DNA of 64,000 bases from positions 186,001 to 250,000 of the forward strand of contig NZ_JAGYPF010000006.1 of NCBI RefSeq assembly GCF_018343535.1, read 5' to 3'. This DNA is from Neobacillus rhizophilus. GTDB lineage: Bacteria; Bacillota; Bacilli; Bacillales; Cytobacillaceae. The position numbers and the translations under genes were made by a program. Positions 8,230-16,720 of the stretch are shown piece after piece (the stretch's first letter is position 1; each line of letters starts with the position of its first letter). Below the pieces are notes generated by a model that saw only the letters and a program-made list of their open reading frames with translations, was not told the origin of the DNA and did no database searches.

Positions 8230-8769
8230 ATGATGGTAAATCCCAGGCCTGCAGGCCATACATTTAAAAATCTTCAAGAGAGCAAGATGGAGTTTGAACA
8301 GGTTTTCGAGCGTATAACTGAATTTATGAAAAGCGACCCATGCGGGAATTACCGCTTAATGGTCGGAACGGATTCTCAGGTTCACAGGTCACATACAATT
8401 TTCATTACTGGCATTGTCATTCAAAATGTGGGGAATGGCGTATGGGCGTGTATAAAAAAGGTGATTGTTCCAAGAAAAATGACTCAGCTGCACGAGCGGA
8501 TTTCACTGGAATTATCTTTGACGGAGGAAGTCGTCTCCCTGTTTACAGAGGATAAGAAAAATGAGTTAATCAATATTGTTCTGCCAAATGTCTATCAAGG
8601 GGCTACTTTTACGATAGAGGGCCATATCGACATCGGGGCGGGAATTCGAAACAAAACGAGTGAGTTTGTTAAAGAAATGGTCATGCGAATGGAATCTATG
8701 GGCGTAGAACCAAAAATAAAACCCGACGCCTTTGTCGCATCAAGCTATGCCAATCGCTATACAAAATAA
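8230..8769 (+). CDS. ykuK: YkuK-family protein (DUF458, RNase H-like fold)
   Basis: 179 residues. The core strand LMVGTDSQVH and later GATFTIEGHIDIG and KPDAFVASSYANRYT are typical of the YkuK/DUF458 family, which is predicted to have a ribonuclease H-like fold with conserved acidic residues; no activity is established to my knowledge. It starts at ATG 8230 after GGTGG. Monocistronic; a repeat-like hairpin lies just past the stop codon. Confidence 0.8.
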   Translation: MMVNPRPAGHTFKNLQESKMEFEQVFERITEFMKSDPCGNYRLMVGTDSQVHRSHTIFITGIVIQNVGNGVWACIKKVIVPRKMTQLHERISLELSLTEEVVSLFTEDKKNELINIVLPNVYQGATFTIEGHIDIGAGIRNKTSEFVKEMVMRMESMGVEPKIKPDAFVASSYANRYTK

Positions 8770-8787
8770 TGCTAAAAACAGCAAAAA

Positions 8788-8846
8788 AAGTGTCCACCCC
8801 CGGTGGACAAATTGCCCATTTGTCCACGAGCGGTGCCTGACACCTT
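8788..8846. repeat. Short palindromic repeats TGTCCACC/GGTGGACA and GGTGCCTGACACC
   Basis: GTGTCCACCCCCGGTGGAC is followed by a second TGTCCAC and by GGTGCCTGACACCTTTTTT. The last palindrome plus T-run could terminate ykuK. Members of the same short-repeat family occur at gene boundaries throughout this window. Confidence 0.6.
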
Positions 8847-8848
8847 TT

Positions 8849-8992
8849 TTAAATATGTTCCACTTTTACTGTTTTGCCATGGCCGATATGACTTTCGATT
8901 TTCATGGTGCCCTGGTGTTCTTGGATAATTTTGTTGCTGACAGTTAGGCCAAGCCCGATTCCTTTGTCCTTTGTGGCATAGAATGGGCTCCG
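8849..8992 (-). pseudogene. C-terminal fragment of a sensor histidine kinase
   Basis: About 45 minus-strand codons read SPFYATKDKGIGLGL, TVSNKIIQEHQG, then KIESHIGHGKTVKVE and a stop. This is the G2 box and C-terminal end of an HATPase domain, as in sporulation or PAS-type kinases. No start codon or upstream kinase sequence exists: the reading frame runs into a GC-rich palindrome (CCGAGGG/CCCTCGG at about 8990-9007) and then the neighbouring DUF418 gene. It is therefore a remnant, with the rest of the kinase deleted at a repeat junction. Confidence 0.75.
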
Positions 8993-9020
8993 AGGGTCAG
9001 GCCCTCGGCACTTTAGCGCG

Positions 9021-10016
9021 TTACCGCATTGACGGGACCTTTAGGTAGGTTAGTGCCCGCCAAATCCATTCGAGCGGGCCGTATCGGAAGAATCGCAGCC
9101 AAATGACACTAACTGTCATTTGAATAACGTAAATAGCCAGACATATGTAAAGAGTTTCTATGTAAGAAACCCTTCCGAACAGGTTAAAGGTATAGCCTGC
9201 CAGATAGATAAACACTGTTTGCAATAGATAGTTTGTCAGTGCCATCCTTCCGTAGCTTTTTAAAGGTGACAGCAGCTTTTGGATAATCTGAATCTGCAGC
9301 AATAGTACTAAAAGGCCAGCATAAAAAGCCGAAACAATCGGACCTATTGTGATGCCAATATCAATAAACCTCGCTGCCTCTCTACCTGAAGGCCCAGACC
9401 ATCCCTCGGAAAAAACCGGTGCATATTGGTATTGATAAAGCAGTCCTATTGCGCTTAACCCGAACATAATCATAGTGAAAACGGCAATCTGGTTAACCCT
9501 TTTGGTTACAACCTCAAACAAACCGAACTGCCCTGCCGAAATCCCTAACAGCATTACCGGAACGACCATTAAAATTTTTATGGCGGAAATGCCAATAATG
9601 ACTAACAAACCAAACCCTATGATGAGGTTCACCGCTTTATTAATCTTATAAAAAGGCAAAAGTATCAATCCACAGACTGCATAAACGGTTAATGCCTCTC
9701 CCGGATGAAACCGGACATGAATCAAGCCAAAGAGGAATAATACAGCAATTCGCCTCAAGAATAAGACATATCCGTTCATGCCCTTTGCGTTGGCTCTTGT
9801 GATAAAAATATAAAACCCGACCCCAAACAAAAAGGTGAAAATGGTATAAAAGCGGCCTTCTACAAATAAATATAAAAACCGCCAGTAGGATGCGTCCATT
9901 GAGTTCTGGGAAGGTTCCTCGACAGAAAGCAGCGGCCCTATATTTACCAAAATGATTCCCAGCAACGCAAATCCACGCAAATAATCAAGCACATCGATTC
10001 GTTTATTTAACCCCAT
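9021..10016 (-). CDS. DUF418/YeiB-family integral membrane protein
   Basis: 331 residues with about eight or nine membrane segments. The N-terminal RIDVLDYLRGFALLGIILVN is the family signature, and the C-terminal half (SYGRMALTNYLLQT through GPLEWIWRALTY) is the DUF418 domain. Relatives are putative transporters or acyltransferase-like proteins of unknown role; the substrate cannot be told. A perfect GGTGTC-T-GACACC palindrome lies about 17 bp before its start codon. The stop codon sits inside the repeat that truncates the neighbouring kinase remnant. Confidence 0.82.
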   Translation of the reverse strand: MGLNKRIDVLDYLRGFALLGIILVNIGPLLSVEEPSQNSMDASYWRFLYLFVEGRFYTIFTFLFGVGFYIFITRANAKGMNGYVLFLRRIAVLFLFGLIHVRFHPGEALTVYAVCGLILLPFYKINKAVNLIIGFGLLVIIGISAIKILMVVPVMLLGISAGQFGLFEVVTKRVNQIAVFTMIMFGLSAIGLLYQYQYAPVFSEGWSGPSGREAARFIDIGITIGPIVSAFYAGLLVLLLQIQIIQKLLSPLKSYGRMALTNYLLQTVFIYLAGYTFNLFGRVSYIETLYICLAIYVIQMTVSVIWLRFFRYGPLEWIWRALTYLKVPSMR

Positions 10017-10032
10017 TGAATTCTCCTGTTAA

Positions 10033-10045
10033 TGGTGTCTGACAC
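10033..10045. repeat. Perfect palindrome GGTGTCTGACACC
   Basis: A 6-bp inverted repeat around one T, directly in front of the DUF418 gene. Same short-repeat family as 8833-8845; it could also be an operator. Confidence 0.5.
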
Positions 10046-10098
10046 CTCAATTACTCTTTCTAACGTATAACAGAGGCAAAAACACCTTTTTCTTACTC

Positions 10099-10635
10099 TC
10101 ACACACGCTTAATACTGACATTCTGATGGCAAAAGGTCAAAAGGTAGACATCTGGGTTACTGAGGTTCTTCCACTCTTCAAATCCAAAATTCGGTTGAAA
10201 ATATTTTAATAGCAATGACATCAAGTTCCCATGGGTGACGATAACCGTATTTTCGGTCTCCACAGCCAAAACTTCCTTTACGACACTAACAATTCGGTCC
10301 ATTGCTTCGGCACTGGACTCCCCGCCATCAAATTTGGCCTCTAGATCCACAAATGACGTCTCTAATTTTTCTTGCCAATCCTCCAATGCCTTTGTACTTA
10401 AAATACGCTCTGAGAGGCGCTCATCCACTTCTATTCTAATTTTTTTCGAAAAAGCCAATGGTTCAATCGACTGAACAGCACGCCGAAACGGACTTGATAT
10501 AATTTTATCAATCTTTACACCTGCCAAAAATTCAACCAGCCCCTTCGCCTGCTGCATCCCCCTCTCTGTTAACTGTGCTTCCCTTGGCTGTCCCTCCGCC
10601 TCGCAATGCCTAATCACGTACACCTTTTTTTCCAT
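10099..10635 (-). CDS. Histidine phosphatase superfamily protein
   Basis: 178 residues. The phosphoenzyme motif appears as IRHCEAEG, with cysteine replacing the usual glycine of RHG. SSPFRRAVQSIEPLA supplies the second arginine, and VTHGNLMSLLL supplies the second catalytic histidine. It should act as a small-molecule or phosphoprotein phosphatase; the substrate is unknown. The start is the ATG at 10635, preceded by AAGGGGG; longer upstream readings lack an RBS. It stands alone. Confidence 0.85.
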   Translation of the reverse strand: MEKKVYVIRHCEAEGQPREAQLTERGMQQAKGLVEFLAGVKIDKIISSPFRRAVQSIEPLAFSKKIRIEVDERLSERILSTKALEDWQEKLETSFVDLEAKFDGGESSAEAMDRIVSVVKEVLAVETENTVIVTHGNLMSLLLKYFQPNFGFEEWKNLSNPDVYLLTFCHQNVSIKRV

Positions 10636-10763
10636 TAAACATTCCCCCTTAAAAACAAACACTTCTTTTAATTCGCCGCTCTCCTGGTATCTCCTCCATA
10701 CAAAAAAGGGAATTAACCATTCTCCAGGTTGATTCCCTTTTTTCAATCATTTATTTTCATCAT

Positions 10764-11777
10764 TTATTCCTTTTTAGCCAATTTATCATGATCTTCAAAT
10801 TGCGGCGGCTGTTCCAACCATCTTCTTTCAATCATTAAATTCAAACCATCCTCGCCAAACGTTCCTGTTTTAGCGATAAAGCCGGTGTACATGGCACTTA
10901 TGTCCCTGCGCATGGTAGCTGACATTGCAGCACCATAAGAGGAAATGCCAAGATTAGAAAGAACCCCCACGATATAAAGCATTAGTTGATCCGAAAATGG
11001 TGCAGCTGTTGAGTCGGTTACACCTTGATCCCACGACATCGGTGCTGGTACCTCACTTTCTATTAACACATCATGGATGGAGCTTAGGATATGTTTGCAG
11101 ATGTGTTTGCCACGAAGAAAATATTCTCTAATCTCCTGGTCTTGGGCTACTTGAGAAAATCCAGCACAAAGTGCTCTTCCAATTTCATTCTGGTTGGCAT
11201 TGACCATTAGATGGGTTACTTCAATACCTAACAATGGACGCCTTCTGCCAAACCAGCCGGTTAAAAAACTTTCTTTATTGACAAAGTCAATTTTTGTTGG
11301 ATAGTTCATGTATGGCATTCTTATAAAAATCCCTTTTTCTTGCATACAAATTACAACCTTATTATGGAGATAAGAAACATCGTCAAACATCTCCTTATAA
11401 AATTGCCGCACATCCTCTCGTGCTGCCAGAATCATTCCAACATTATGGGAGGTAACCCCGTACTTGGACATATGCAGTATCGTATGGATATAAAATATAT
11501 CGGAAAATAGTTTCGGTGCACGAGGGATAACATGTTTCTCTACCTTGAAGCCCTCAGGTACAGCAATTTTTTCTTCATGAAACAAATCTACTATCAGCTT
11601 CAAATGTTTTTTGGCAAAATGTTGAGATTCCTCAACGATAGCAAGAATTTCTGGGTCATTACACGTTTCCGCATAGTGTGTTAATAGACAGCTTGCGACA
11701 CCGATGTTCAGATATGTAACCCATAACGAGGATATTTCAGCACTTGTTAGATTGACATTTTCCACTTTTTCAGTCAT
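10764..11777 (-). CDS. DUF3231 family protein
   Basis: 337 residues, built as two related halves of about 165 residues (compare LTSAEISSLWVTYLN with MSWDQGVTDSTAAPFSDQLML), each predicted to be a helical, ferritin- or coat-protein-like bundle. DUF3231 proteins are frequent in spore formers and often occur in several copies; their function is unknown, and a spore link is inference. Translation starts at ATG 11777 behind GGAGGGATAAAAA. Confidence 0.75.
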   Translation of the reverse strand: MTEKVENVNLTSAEISSLWVTYLNIGVASCLLTHYAETCNDPEILAIVEESQHFAKKHLKLIVDLFHEEKIAVPEGFKVEKHVIPRAPKLFSDIFYIHTILHMSKYGVTSHNVGMILAAREDVRQFYKEMFDDVSYLHNKVVICMQEKGIFIRMPYMNYPTKIDFVNKESFLTGWFGRRRPLLGIEVTHLMVNANQNEIGRALCAGFSQVAQDQEIREYFLRGKHICKHILSSIHDVLIESEVPAPMSWDQGVTDSTAAPFSDQLMLYIVGVLSNLGISSYGAAMSATMRRDISAMYTGFIAKTGTFGEDGLNLMIERRWLEQPPQFEDHDKLAKKE

Positions 11778-11857
11778 TTTTTATCCCTCCATCCACTAAA
11801 TTCCCCCAAATTTCATAAAGTTATGTTTTTCACAGAAAAAAGAACGAGAAAACCCAG

Positions 11858-11905
11858 CAAAATGAAAGGTGAGCCCTAGCATGCTCAGGCTCTCCTTTCG
11901 TTTTG
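11858..11905 (-). terminator. Terminator of the CoA-transferase gene
   Basis: CAAAACGAAAGG-GAGCC pairs with GGCTC-CCTTTCATTTTG (minor mismatches) on the minus strand, followed by GTTTTCTCGTTCTTTTTT. Confidence 0.65.
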
Positions 11906-11917
11906 CAATATAATATT

Positions 11918-13435
11918 TTATACCGTTTCCAATACAGGTTGCAGCATGGTTCCATTGGCTGCAAAATTGGTATGCCAGGAAAATGCTTTTTCCAACACAT
12001 GAGGCGTTTGCCCGCCTCTTGTGAGAGCTTCCTGATAATATTCGCGCAGCTGCTGACGGTACATTGGATGCGCGCAGCGCTCGATAATCAATTCTACCCG
12101 CTGTCTCGGTGCAAGTCCCCGTAAGTCTGCATACCCCTGTTCCGTCACAATGACATCGACATCATGCTCGGTATGGTCGACGTGGGAAACGAAAGGCACG
12201 ATGCTTGAGATCTTACCGCCCTTAGCGATGGATTTCGTTACAAAAATCGCAAGGCGAGCATTGCGAGCGAAATCCCCGGAACCGCCGATTCCGTTCATCA
12301 TCTTTGTTCCAAGTACATGGGTGGAGTTGACATTGCCGTAAATGTCTAATTCCAGCGCAGTGTTAATGGAAATTAATCCAAGACGGCGGATAATTTCCGG
12401 ATGATTGGAAATCTCCTGCGGCCGCATAATAAGCAGATCTCGGTATTTTTCAAAATTGCCATAAACCTCTTTCATCTTCTGCTCAGACAATGTAATAGAG
12501 CAGCATGATGCATACTTAACCTTCCCGGCATCAATTAAATCAAACACGGCATCCTGCAATACTTCAGAGTAAACTTCAAGGTCTTCAAACTCTGAATCCA
12601 AGAGGCCATGAAGAACGGCATTCGCAACCGAGCCAATCCCCGACTGAAGCGGTGCAAGCCGGTTTGTCAGACGGCCCGTTTGCACTTCGGTACGTAAAAA
12701 ATCGATTAAATGGTTGGCCATGATGACCGTTTCTTCATCTGGAGGAACAATCGTTGAAGGCGAGTCAAGCTGGTTAGTAAATACAATCCCTCTTACCTTA
12801 TCGATATCAACCGGGATTCCGATCGTGCCAATCCGGTCTTTTACCCCTGTCAATGGAATCGGGCCGCGCTCGCCCTGCTTCCCAGGCTCATATAAATCAT
12901 GCAAGCCTTCCAGGTTCACCTGATGTGCCAAATTAATCTCGATAATAATCGACTTTGCATTTAAGGCAAACGATAGTGAATTTCCTACTGAAGTGGTCGG
13001 AATCACCATTCCATCCTCGGTAACTGAGAACGCTTCCAATATAGCGTAATCGACAGGCTCCATTACTCCAGCTCGAACTAGTTCCGAAGTGTGTGATAAG
13101 TGCTGATCGACAAACAATAACTCACCGCTATTGATTTTTCCGCGCATCGTCGGGTCTGCTTGGAAAGGAAGCCTTTTTCCAATAATTCCAGCCTCTGCAA
13201 ACAGCTTGTCAACGTCTGAGCCCAATGATGCTCCCGTATAAACATTTACCTTAAACGACTCGTGCTCGGCACGTTTCACCAATGCAAAGGGAACCGCTTT
13301 CACATCACCGGCACGTGTAAAGCCGCTTAATCCCAGCGTCATGCCGTCTTGAATCCAAGATGCTGCCTCTTCCGGCGTCACTACACGGTCCCAAAGTCTT
13401 GAATCTTTAATCCGTTCGTATTTGCTATCCAACAT
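11918..13435 (-). CDS. Acetyl-CoA hydrolase/succinyl-CoA:acetate CoA-transferase family protein
   Basis: 505 residues, the length of the Cat1/AarC-type family I CoA-transferases. Characteristic segments include GLSGFTRAGDVKAVP near the N-terminus, the glycine loop GIGGSGDFARNA, and VTEQGYADLRGLAPRQR near the C-terminus. It should transfer CoA between acetate and succinate (or hydrolyse acetyl-CoA), linking acetate to the TCA cycle. It is adjacent to, and probably controlled by, a LytTR regulator encoded upstream on the same strand. The window also carries aceBA for acetate use. Direction and substrate range are not visible. Confidence 0.88.
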   Translation of the reverse strand: MLDSKYERIKDSRLWDRVVTPEEAASWIQDGMTLGLSGFTRAGDVKAVPFALVKRAEHESFKVNVYTGASLGSDVDKLFAEAGIIGKRLPFQADPTMRGKINSGELLFVDQHLSHTSELVRAGVMEPVDYAILEAFSVTEDGMVIPTTSVGNSLSFALNAKSIIIEINLAHQVNLEGLHDLYEPGKQGERGPIPLTGVKDRIGTIGIPVDIDKVRGIVFTNQLDSPSTIVPPDEETVIMANHLIDFLRTEVQTGRLTNRLAPLQSGIGSVANAVLHGLLDSEFEDLEVYSEVLQDAVFDLIDAGKVKYASCCSITLSEQKMKEVYGNFEKYRDLLIMRPQEISNHPEIIRRLGLISINTALELDIYGNVNSTHVLGTKMMNGIGGSGDFARNARLAIFVTKSIAKGGKISSIVPFVSHVDHTEHDVDVIVTEQGYADLRGLAPRQRVELIIERCAHPMYRQQLREYYQEALTRGGQTPHVLEKAFSWHTNFAANGTMLQPVLETV

Positions 13436-13487
13436 TTCATCCCACTCCCCAATGGAATTTTATATTAATTGTAACCGATAAAGGTTT

Positions 13488-13515
13488 TCAGTTAGAGAAA
13501 TCGGGGACTAGTTAT
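13488..13515. promoter_or_regulatory. Possible LytTR binding site (two AGTTA direct repeats)
   Basis: TCAGTTAG and CTAGTTATG are direct repeats 20 bp apart, in the 131-bp gap between the LytTR gene and the CoA-transferase. LytTR sites usually have two 9-bp repeats about 21-22 bp apart, so the fit is only approximate. Confidence 0.3.
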
Positions 13516-13566
13516 GAAATTTTCGGATAAAACAGAAAATCTACGTGCTAAAGCAGAATTATTTTT

Positions 13567-14211
13567 CTAAAATCCTAACAATCTACGAAAATAGCTCGAA
13601 TAAGATTGGCTGACCTGCACTCTGTCGCCATTTTTCATCGTTAAAATAAAGGTTGAATGGGTGTCCGGGTGAATCTCCTTTATATGATTGACATTCACAA
13701 TAAACGAGCGGTGGCAGCGGATAAAGTCATCCTTTGGAAGTAGAAATTCAAATTCCTGCAGCGAATATTTATGGGTGCCGCTGTGCCCCTCGGCGTAAAC
13801 AAAGGTCTTTTTTTCCTTAGCTTCGAGGTAGATCACCTGTGAAAACGGAACTGGAATCCAGCCATCTTCTGATTTAATGGTGACGACTAACTTGCCGCTG
13901 GTTAGTGACGGAAATATTGCCGTCACACAGCCTTCAATCTTACCATCATGAAAAAATGGCACAGCCATCCCATGGTATGGAATCCCAAAAACGTCACGGT
14001 CGATAAACTCCGAAACCTTCTGCCCAGTATTCACCGCCTTATAGGCAATCGTGCCATCCTTCAAAGGATCACCACGGCGAATCTTCAAATCAATCCGCTT
14101 GCTCGGACGGTAATAAATATACTCACTAGTGTTGGAAACCGCAATCGAAATCTCATCCGAAAACAACTCACTAATTACATCTAACAGCGAAACAACCGTT
14201 ATACTCTCCAT
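13567..14211 (-). CDS. LytTR DNA-binding regulator with N-terminal sensory domain
   Basis: 214 residues. The N-terminal part (about 1-100) looks like a small PAS/GAF-type ligand sensor and lacks a response-regulator receiver domain. The C-terminal LytTR domain (about 108-214) shows VIYLEAKEKKTFVY, DFIRCHRSFIVNVNHI and the basic end SSYFRRLLG. Lacking a phospho-acceptor, it probably senses a metabolite. Its position 131 bp upstream of the CoA-transferase on the same strand suggests control of that gene. Confidence 0.85.
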   Translation of the reverse strand: MESITVVSLLDVISELFSDEISIAVSNTSEYIYYRPSKRIDLKIRRGDPLKDGTIAYKAVNTGQKVSEFIDRDVFGIPYHGMAVPFFHDGKIEGCVTAIFPSLTSGKLVVTIKSEDGWIPVPFSQVIYLEAKEKKTFVYAEGHSGTHKYSLQEFEFLLPKDDFIRCHRSFIVNVNHIKEIHPDTHSTFILTMKNGDRVQVSQSYSSYFRRLLGF

Positions 14212-14227
14212 TCAAAATCACCTCCAA

Positions 14228-14285
14228 ATAGGTATCAAGCACCGTCCGTGGACATTTGTCCTCTTAGGGTGGACACCTACTTTTA
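14228..14285. repeat. Degenerate copy of the TGTCCAC/GGTGTC repeat
   Basis: AGGTATCAAGCACCGTCC and GGGTGGACACCTA form an imperfect hairpin between the LytTR gene and the methyltransferase. It resembles the elements at 3157 and 8788. Confidence 0.45.
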
Positions 14286-14288
14286 AAA

Positions 14289-14915
14289 TCACAGCCGATA
14301 AATTAAAAACCGCTCGTTTGGATTATGCCGGTAAACAAATGGCACTTTTACTTCCTCTATCAAGTCAAACGCCGTTCGGTTTTCCAGAAAATAAATATAA
14401 TCCTCAGAGGGGTAATATAAAATCACATCAAGTTCCCGCGGGTATTCTTCCAGCGAAACTAAGATATTATTAATAACCTTTTGAAAGACCTGAATCGAAA
14501 ACGGATTGAAAAAATAAAACCGATTATCCCGAGGAGCTACCGGATACTCTTCTGCCAGGCAGCAACGAAACTCAACTTTGTCACTGCGATTCTTTGTTTT
14601 TCTAATATAGCTTTCGCTATTTGCCAAAGCGGCCTGAAACAGCCCCTCGTCCATTTCAACTCCAACCACTGATGCATGAAAAAAATAGTGGATATAAAAG
14701 TTCAGCCGTCCCCGGCCGCAGCCAAAGTCCACGACCCGGTCACCCGGTTTCAGCTCATAGGTTTTAAATAATTCTTCCAGTCCGCTATAGGGGGTTGGCT
14801 CATAGCGATGGTAATGCAGGGACTGGTGAAATCCCTGCTGCTCCGCTCTTGTCTTTATATTTAATAGCTTATCATAATAATGTTCTTTCATGTCCCTCAA
14901 CCAATCCCCGTCCAT
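14289..14915 (-). CDS. Class I SAM-dependent methyltransferase
   Basis: 208 residues. The SAM-binding glycine motif is VVDFGCGRGRLNFYI, followed by VVGVEMDEG (acidic end of strand 2) and FYFFNPFS in the substrate region. The target is unknown; the NPF motif hints at RNA or protein methylation but is not diagnostic. The ATG at 14915 is preferred (AAGGG five bases upstream), which overlaps the end of rsmF by 19 bp and implies translational coupling; an ATG at 14891 is possible. Confidence 0.75.
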   Translation of the reverse strand: MDGDWLRDMKEHYYDKLLNIKTRAEQQGFHQSLHYHRYEPTPYSGLEELFKTYELKPGDRVVDFGCGRGRLNFYIHYFFHASVVGVEMDEGLFQAALANSESYIRKTKNRSDKVEFRCCLAEEYPVAPRDNRFYFFNPFSIQVFQKVINNILVSLEEYPRELDVILYYPSEDYIYFLENRTAFDLIEEVKVPFVYRHNPNERFLIYRL

Positions 14916-16273
14916 CTCAACCCTTTTGGGAAATGGTTTTTCAAAATATGATCTGACAGCTTGCCCCACCCGATGGAATAGCCGTCTACCTCCATCAAAT
15001 ACCAGCCTTTCGGGCCCTCTGCCGTTAGCGCCTCGCCTTTTAGATAGGCCGATATTTCACGGGAATCACTTAGCAAACTCCATTTATGCTTCACCTGTTC
15101 TCCGTTTAAACCCAAAGCAAAGGCATGTGACGGCTCAAAGCGGTTCTTCTTAATCGTCCCCAGATGCCATCCCGGCCGGACCACCTTCAAATTTTCCAAT
15201 GACAGCATCTCCTTCGGCAGCAAGTACAACTGCTCGCCAAATAAAAGAAATTCCCCTTTTGGCGTCTCAAGTAAAGTCTCCTCCGTAAACTGATAATAGC
15301 TTTTTAAAACTTTCTGGTCAGACAAGGTTTTGGCGTACTTCAGCTTGCCGCCCGCTTCGTCACCATCCTTTTTTCTTAGAACGGCAATGTAGTGGCCCTC
15401 ACCCTGTAATTGATGAGGCCAAATCCTGATTGTCTTTCCAAGACCGGAAGCACCATCTGAAATCCAGTCCGGCCTGCCTTTTCCAAAGCCCTCATAAACC
15501 TGAACGTCCTCTATCTCAAAGTTAGGGTTATCTTTTATAAACTTACTAATGACACCTTCATTTTCTTCAGGTGAAAATGTACAGGTCGAGTATACGAGCC
15601 TGCCCCCCGGGCGAAGCATCGTCCCAGCGTGTTCGAGAATATCAAACTGCCGAGCGGCACATACCGCTACATTCTCAGGACTCCATTCAGCACAGGCATC
15701 AGGGTCCTTGCGAAACATCCCCTCTCCAGAGCACGGTGCATCGACCATGATCCGGTCAAAATACCCCGGAAACCGCTGGGCTAGTCTCGCCGGAGTTTCA
15801 TTGGTTACAACGGCGTTCCTAATCCCCATCCGCTCGACATTCTGCGAAAGAACCTTGGCCCGTGCAGGGTGAATTTCGTTCGTGAGCAAAAATCCCTGTT
15901 GCTGCATTTTCCCCGCAATATGAGTGGTTTTCCCACCCGGAGCTGCACATAAATCCAAGACACGCTCACCCGGCTGCGGGTCGACTAGCTCCCCTGCCGC
16001 CATCGCGCTTGGCTCCTGAATATAGTACAAGCCTGCCTCATGGTACGGATGCTTCCCGGGCCGGTCCTCTGTTCCATAGAAAAACCCCTCTTTCACCCAT
16101 GGGATTTTTTCCAGATTAAAAGGGCTGATTTTTTTAAACTCCTCAGCCGAGATTTTTAAAGGGTTCACCCGAAACCCATGCGATCTATTCTCGTGATAAC
16201 TTTTTACAAAATCCTCATATTCCTCATCTAAAAGGTTCTTCATTTTTTCGAGAAAATCCTTTGGCAACTCCAT
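14897..16273 (-). CDS. rsmF: 16S rRNA m5C methyltransferase of the RsmB/RsmF (NOP2/Sun) family
   Basis: 458 residues. An N-terminal substrate domain is followed by the methyltransferase core with LDLCAAPGGKTTHIAG (SAM), VDAPCSGEGMFRK (cysteine in motif IV) and YSTCTFSPEENEG (catalytic cysteine), then a C-terminal PUA-like domain found in RsmF. It should methylate cytosine in 16S rRNA. The start ATG 16273 has GGTGA upstream; the frame continues further upstream only into the inverted repeat of the TnpB element, which begins 84 bp away and may have replaced the native promoter. Confidence 0.88.
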   Translation of the reverse strand: MELPKDFLEKMKNLLDEEYEDFVKSYHENRSHGFRVNPLKISAEEFKKISPFNLEKIPWVKEGFFYGTEDRPGKHPYHEAGLYYIQEPSAMAAGELVDPQPGERVLDLCAAPGGKTTHIAGKMQQQGFLLTNEIHPARAKVLSQNVERMGIRNAVVTNETPARLAQRFPGYFDRIMVDAPCSGEGMFRKDPDACAEWSPENVAVCAARQFDILEHAGTMLRPGGRLVYSTCTFSPEENEGVISKFIKDNPNFEIEDVQVYEGFGKGRPDWISDGASGLGKTIRIWPHQLQGEGHYIAVLRKKDGDEAGGKLKYAKTLSDQKVLKSYYQFTEETLLETPKGEFLLFGEQLYLLPKEMLSLENLKVVRPGWHLGTIKKNRFEPSHAFALGLNGEQVKHKWSLLSDSREISAYLKGEALTAEGPKGWYLMEVDGYSIGWGKLSDHILKNHFPKGLRWTGIG

Positions 16274-16374
16274 GTTGATCACCCATCTGCTGATTAAAAT
16301 AATGTTTACGATAAATTTACCATTCTTTTTAAAAAAATAAAACGGCAGTACCGTTCCTAAAAATATAGACATTT

Positions 16375-16720
16375 ATGGATATTACTGTCTATATGTTCTA
16401 AATGGATTGTTGCTTTTCCATTTAGCACGCAAAACGAACAGAGCTTTTTGCGAATCGCGTTAGGGAATCACGCCCTAATACTAGAATGGATACATCCGTC
16501 TGGATGAGTCTTCGACCAATCCAAACTTCATCGTTTCCGTCACAGTGTCATTTTCTTCATCCTTTCGAATGATATCCACGGCACAGGATACCTTTTCGAT
16601 ACTCTAGTTTGGCTGTAAGCCACACTATTATTGCAATCTTGCCTATAAAATTGGAGTACGTGGTCCTATTCTTCCTTTCAGGTAAACAGGAAGCGTTGCT
16701 CCAATTTCTCTTGTTTCCTT
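16375..16720 (-). ncRNA. Structured non-coding tail of the TnpB element (omega-RNA candidate)
   Basis: This 346-bp stretch downstream of the tnpB-like stop codon has no credible ORF but several perfect stems: CTAAATGG/CCATTTAG (16398-16405 with 16418-16425), TTAGGG/CCCTAA (16460-16465 with 16473-16478), and AAATTGGAG/CTCCAATTT (16648-16656 with 16699-16707) enclosing an inner CTTCCT/AGGAAG stem. TnpB guide RNAs arise from the 3' end of tnpB and the element end, so this is where one would lie. Transcription is inferred, not shown. Confidence 0.45.
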
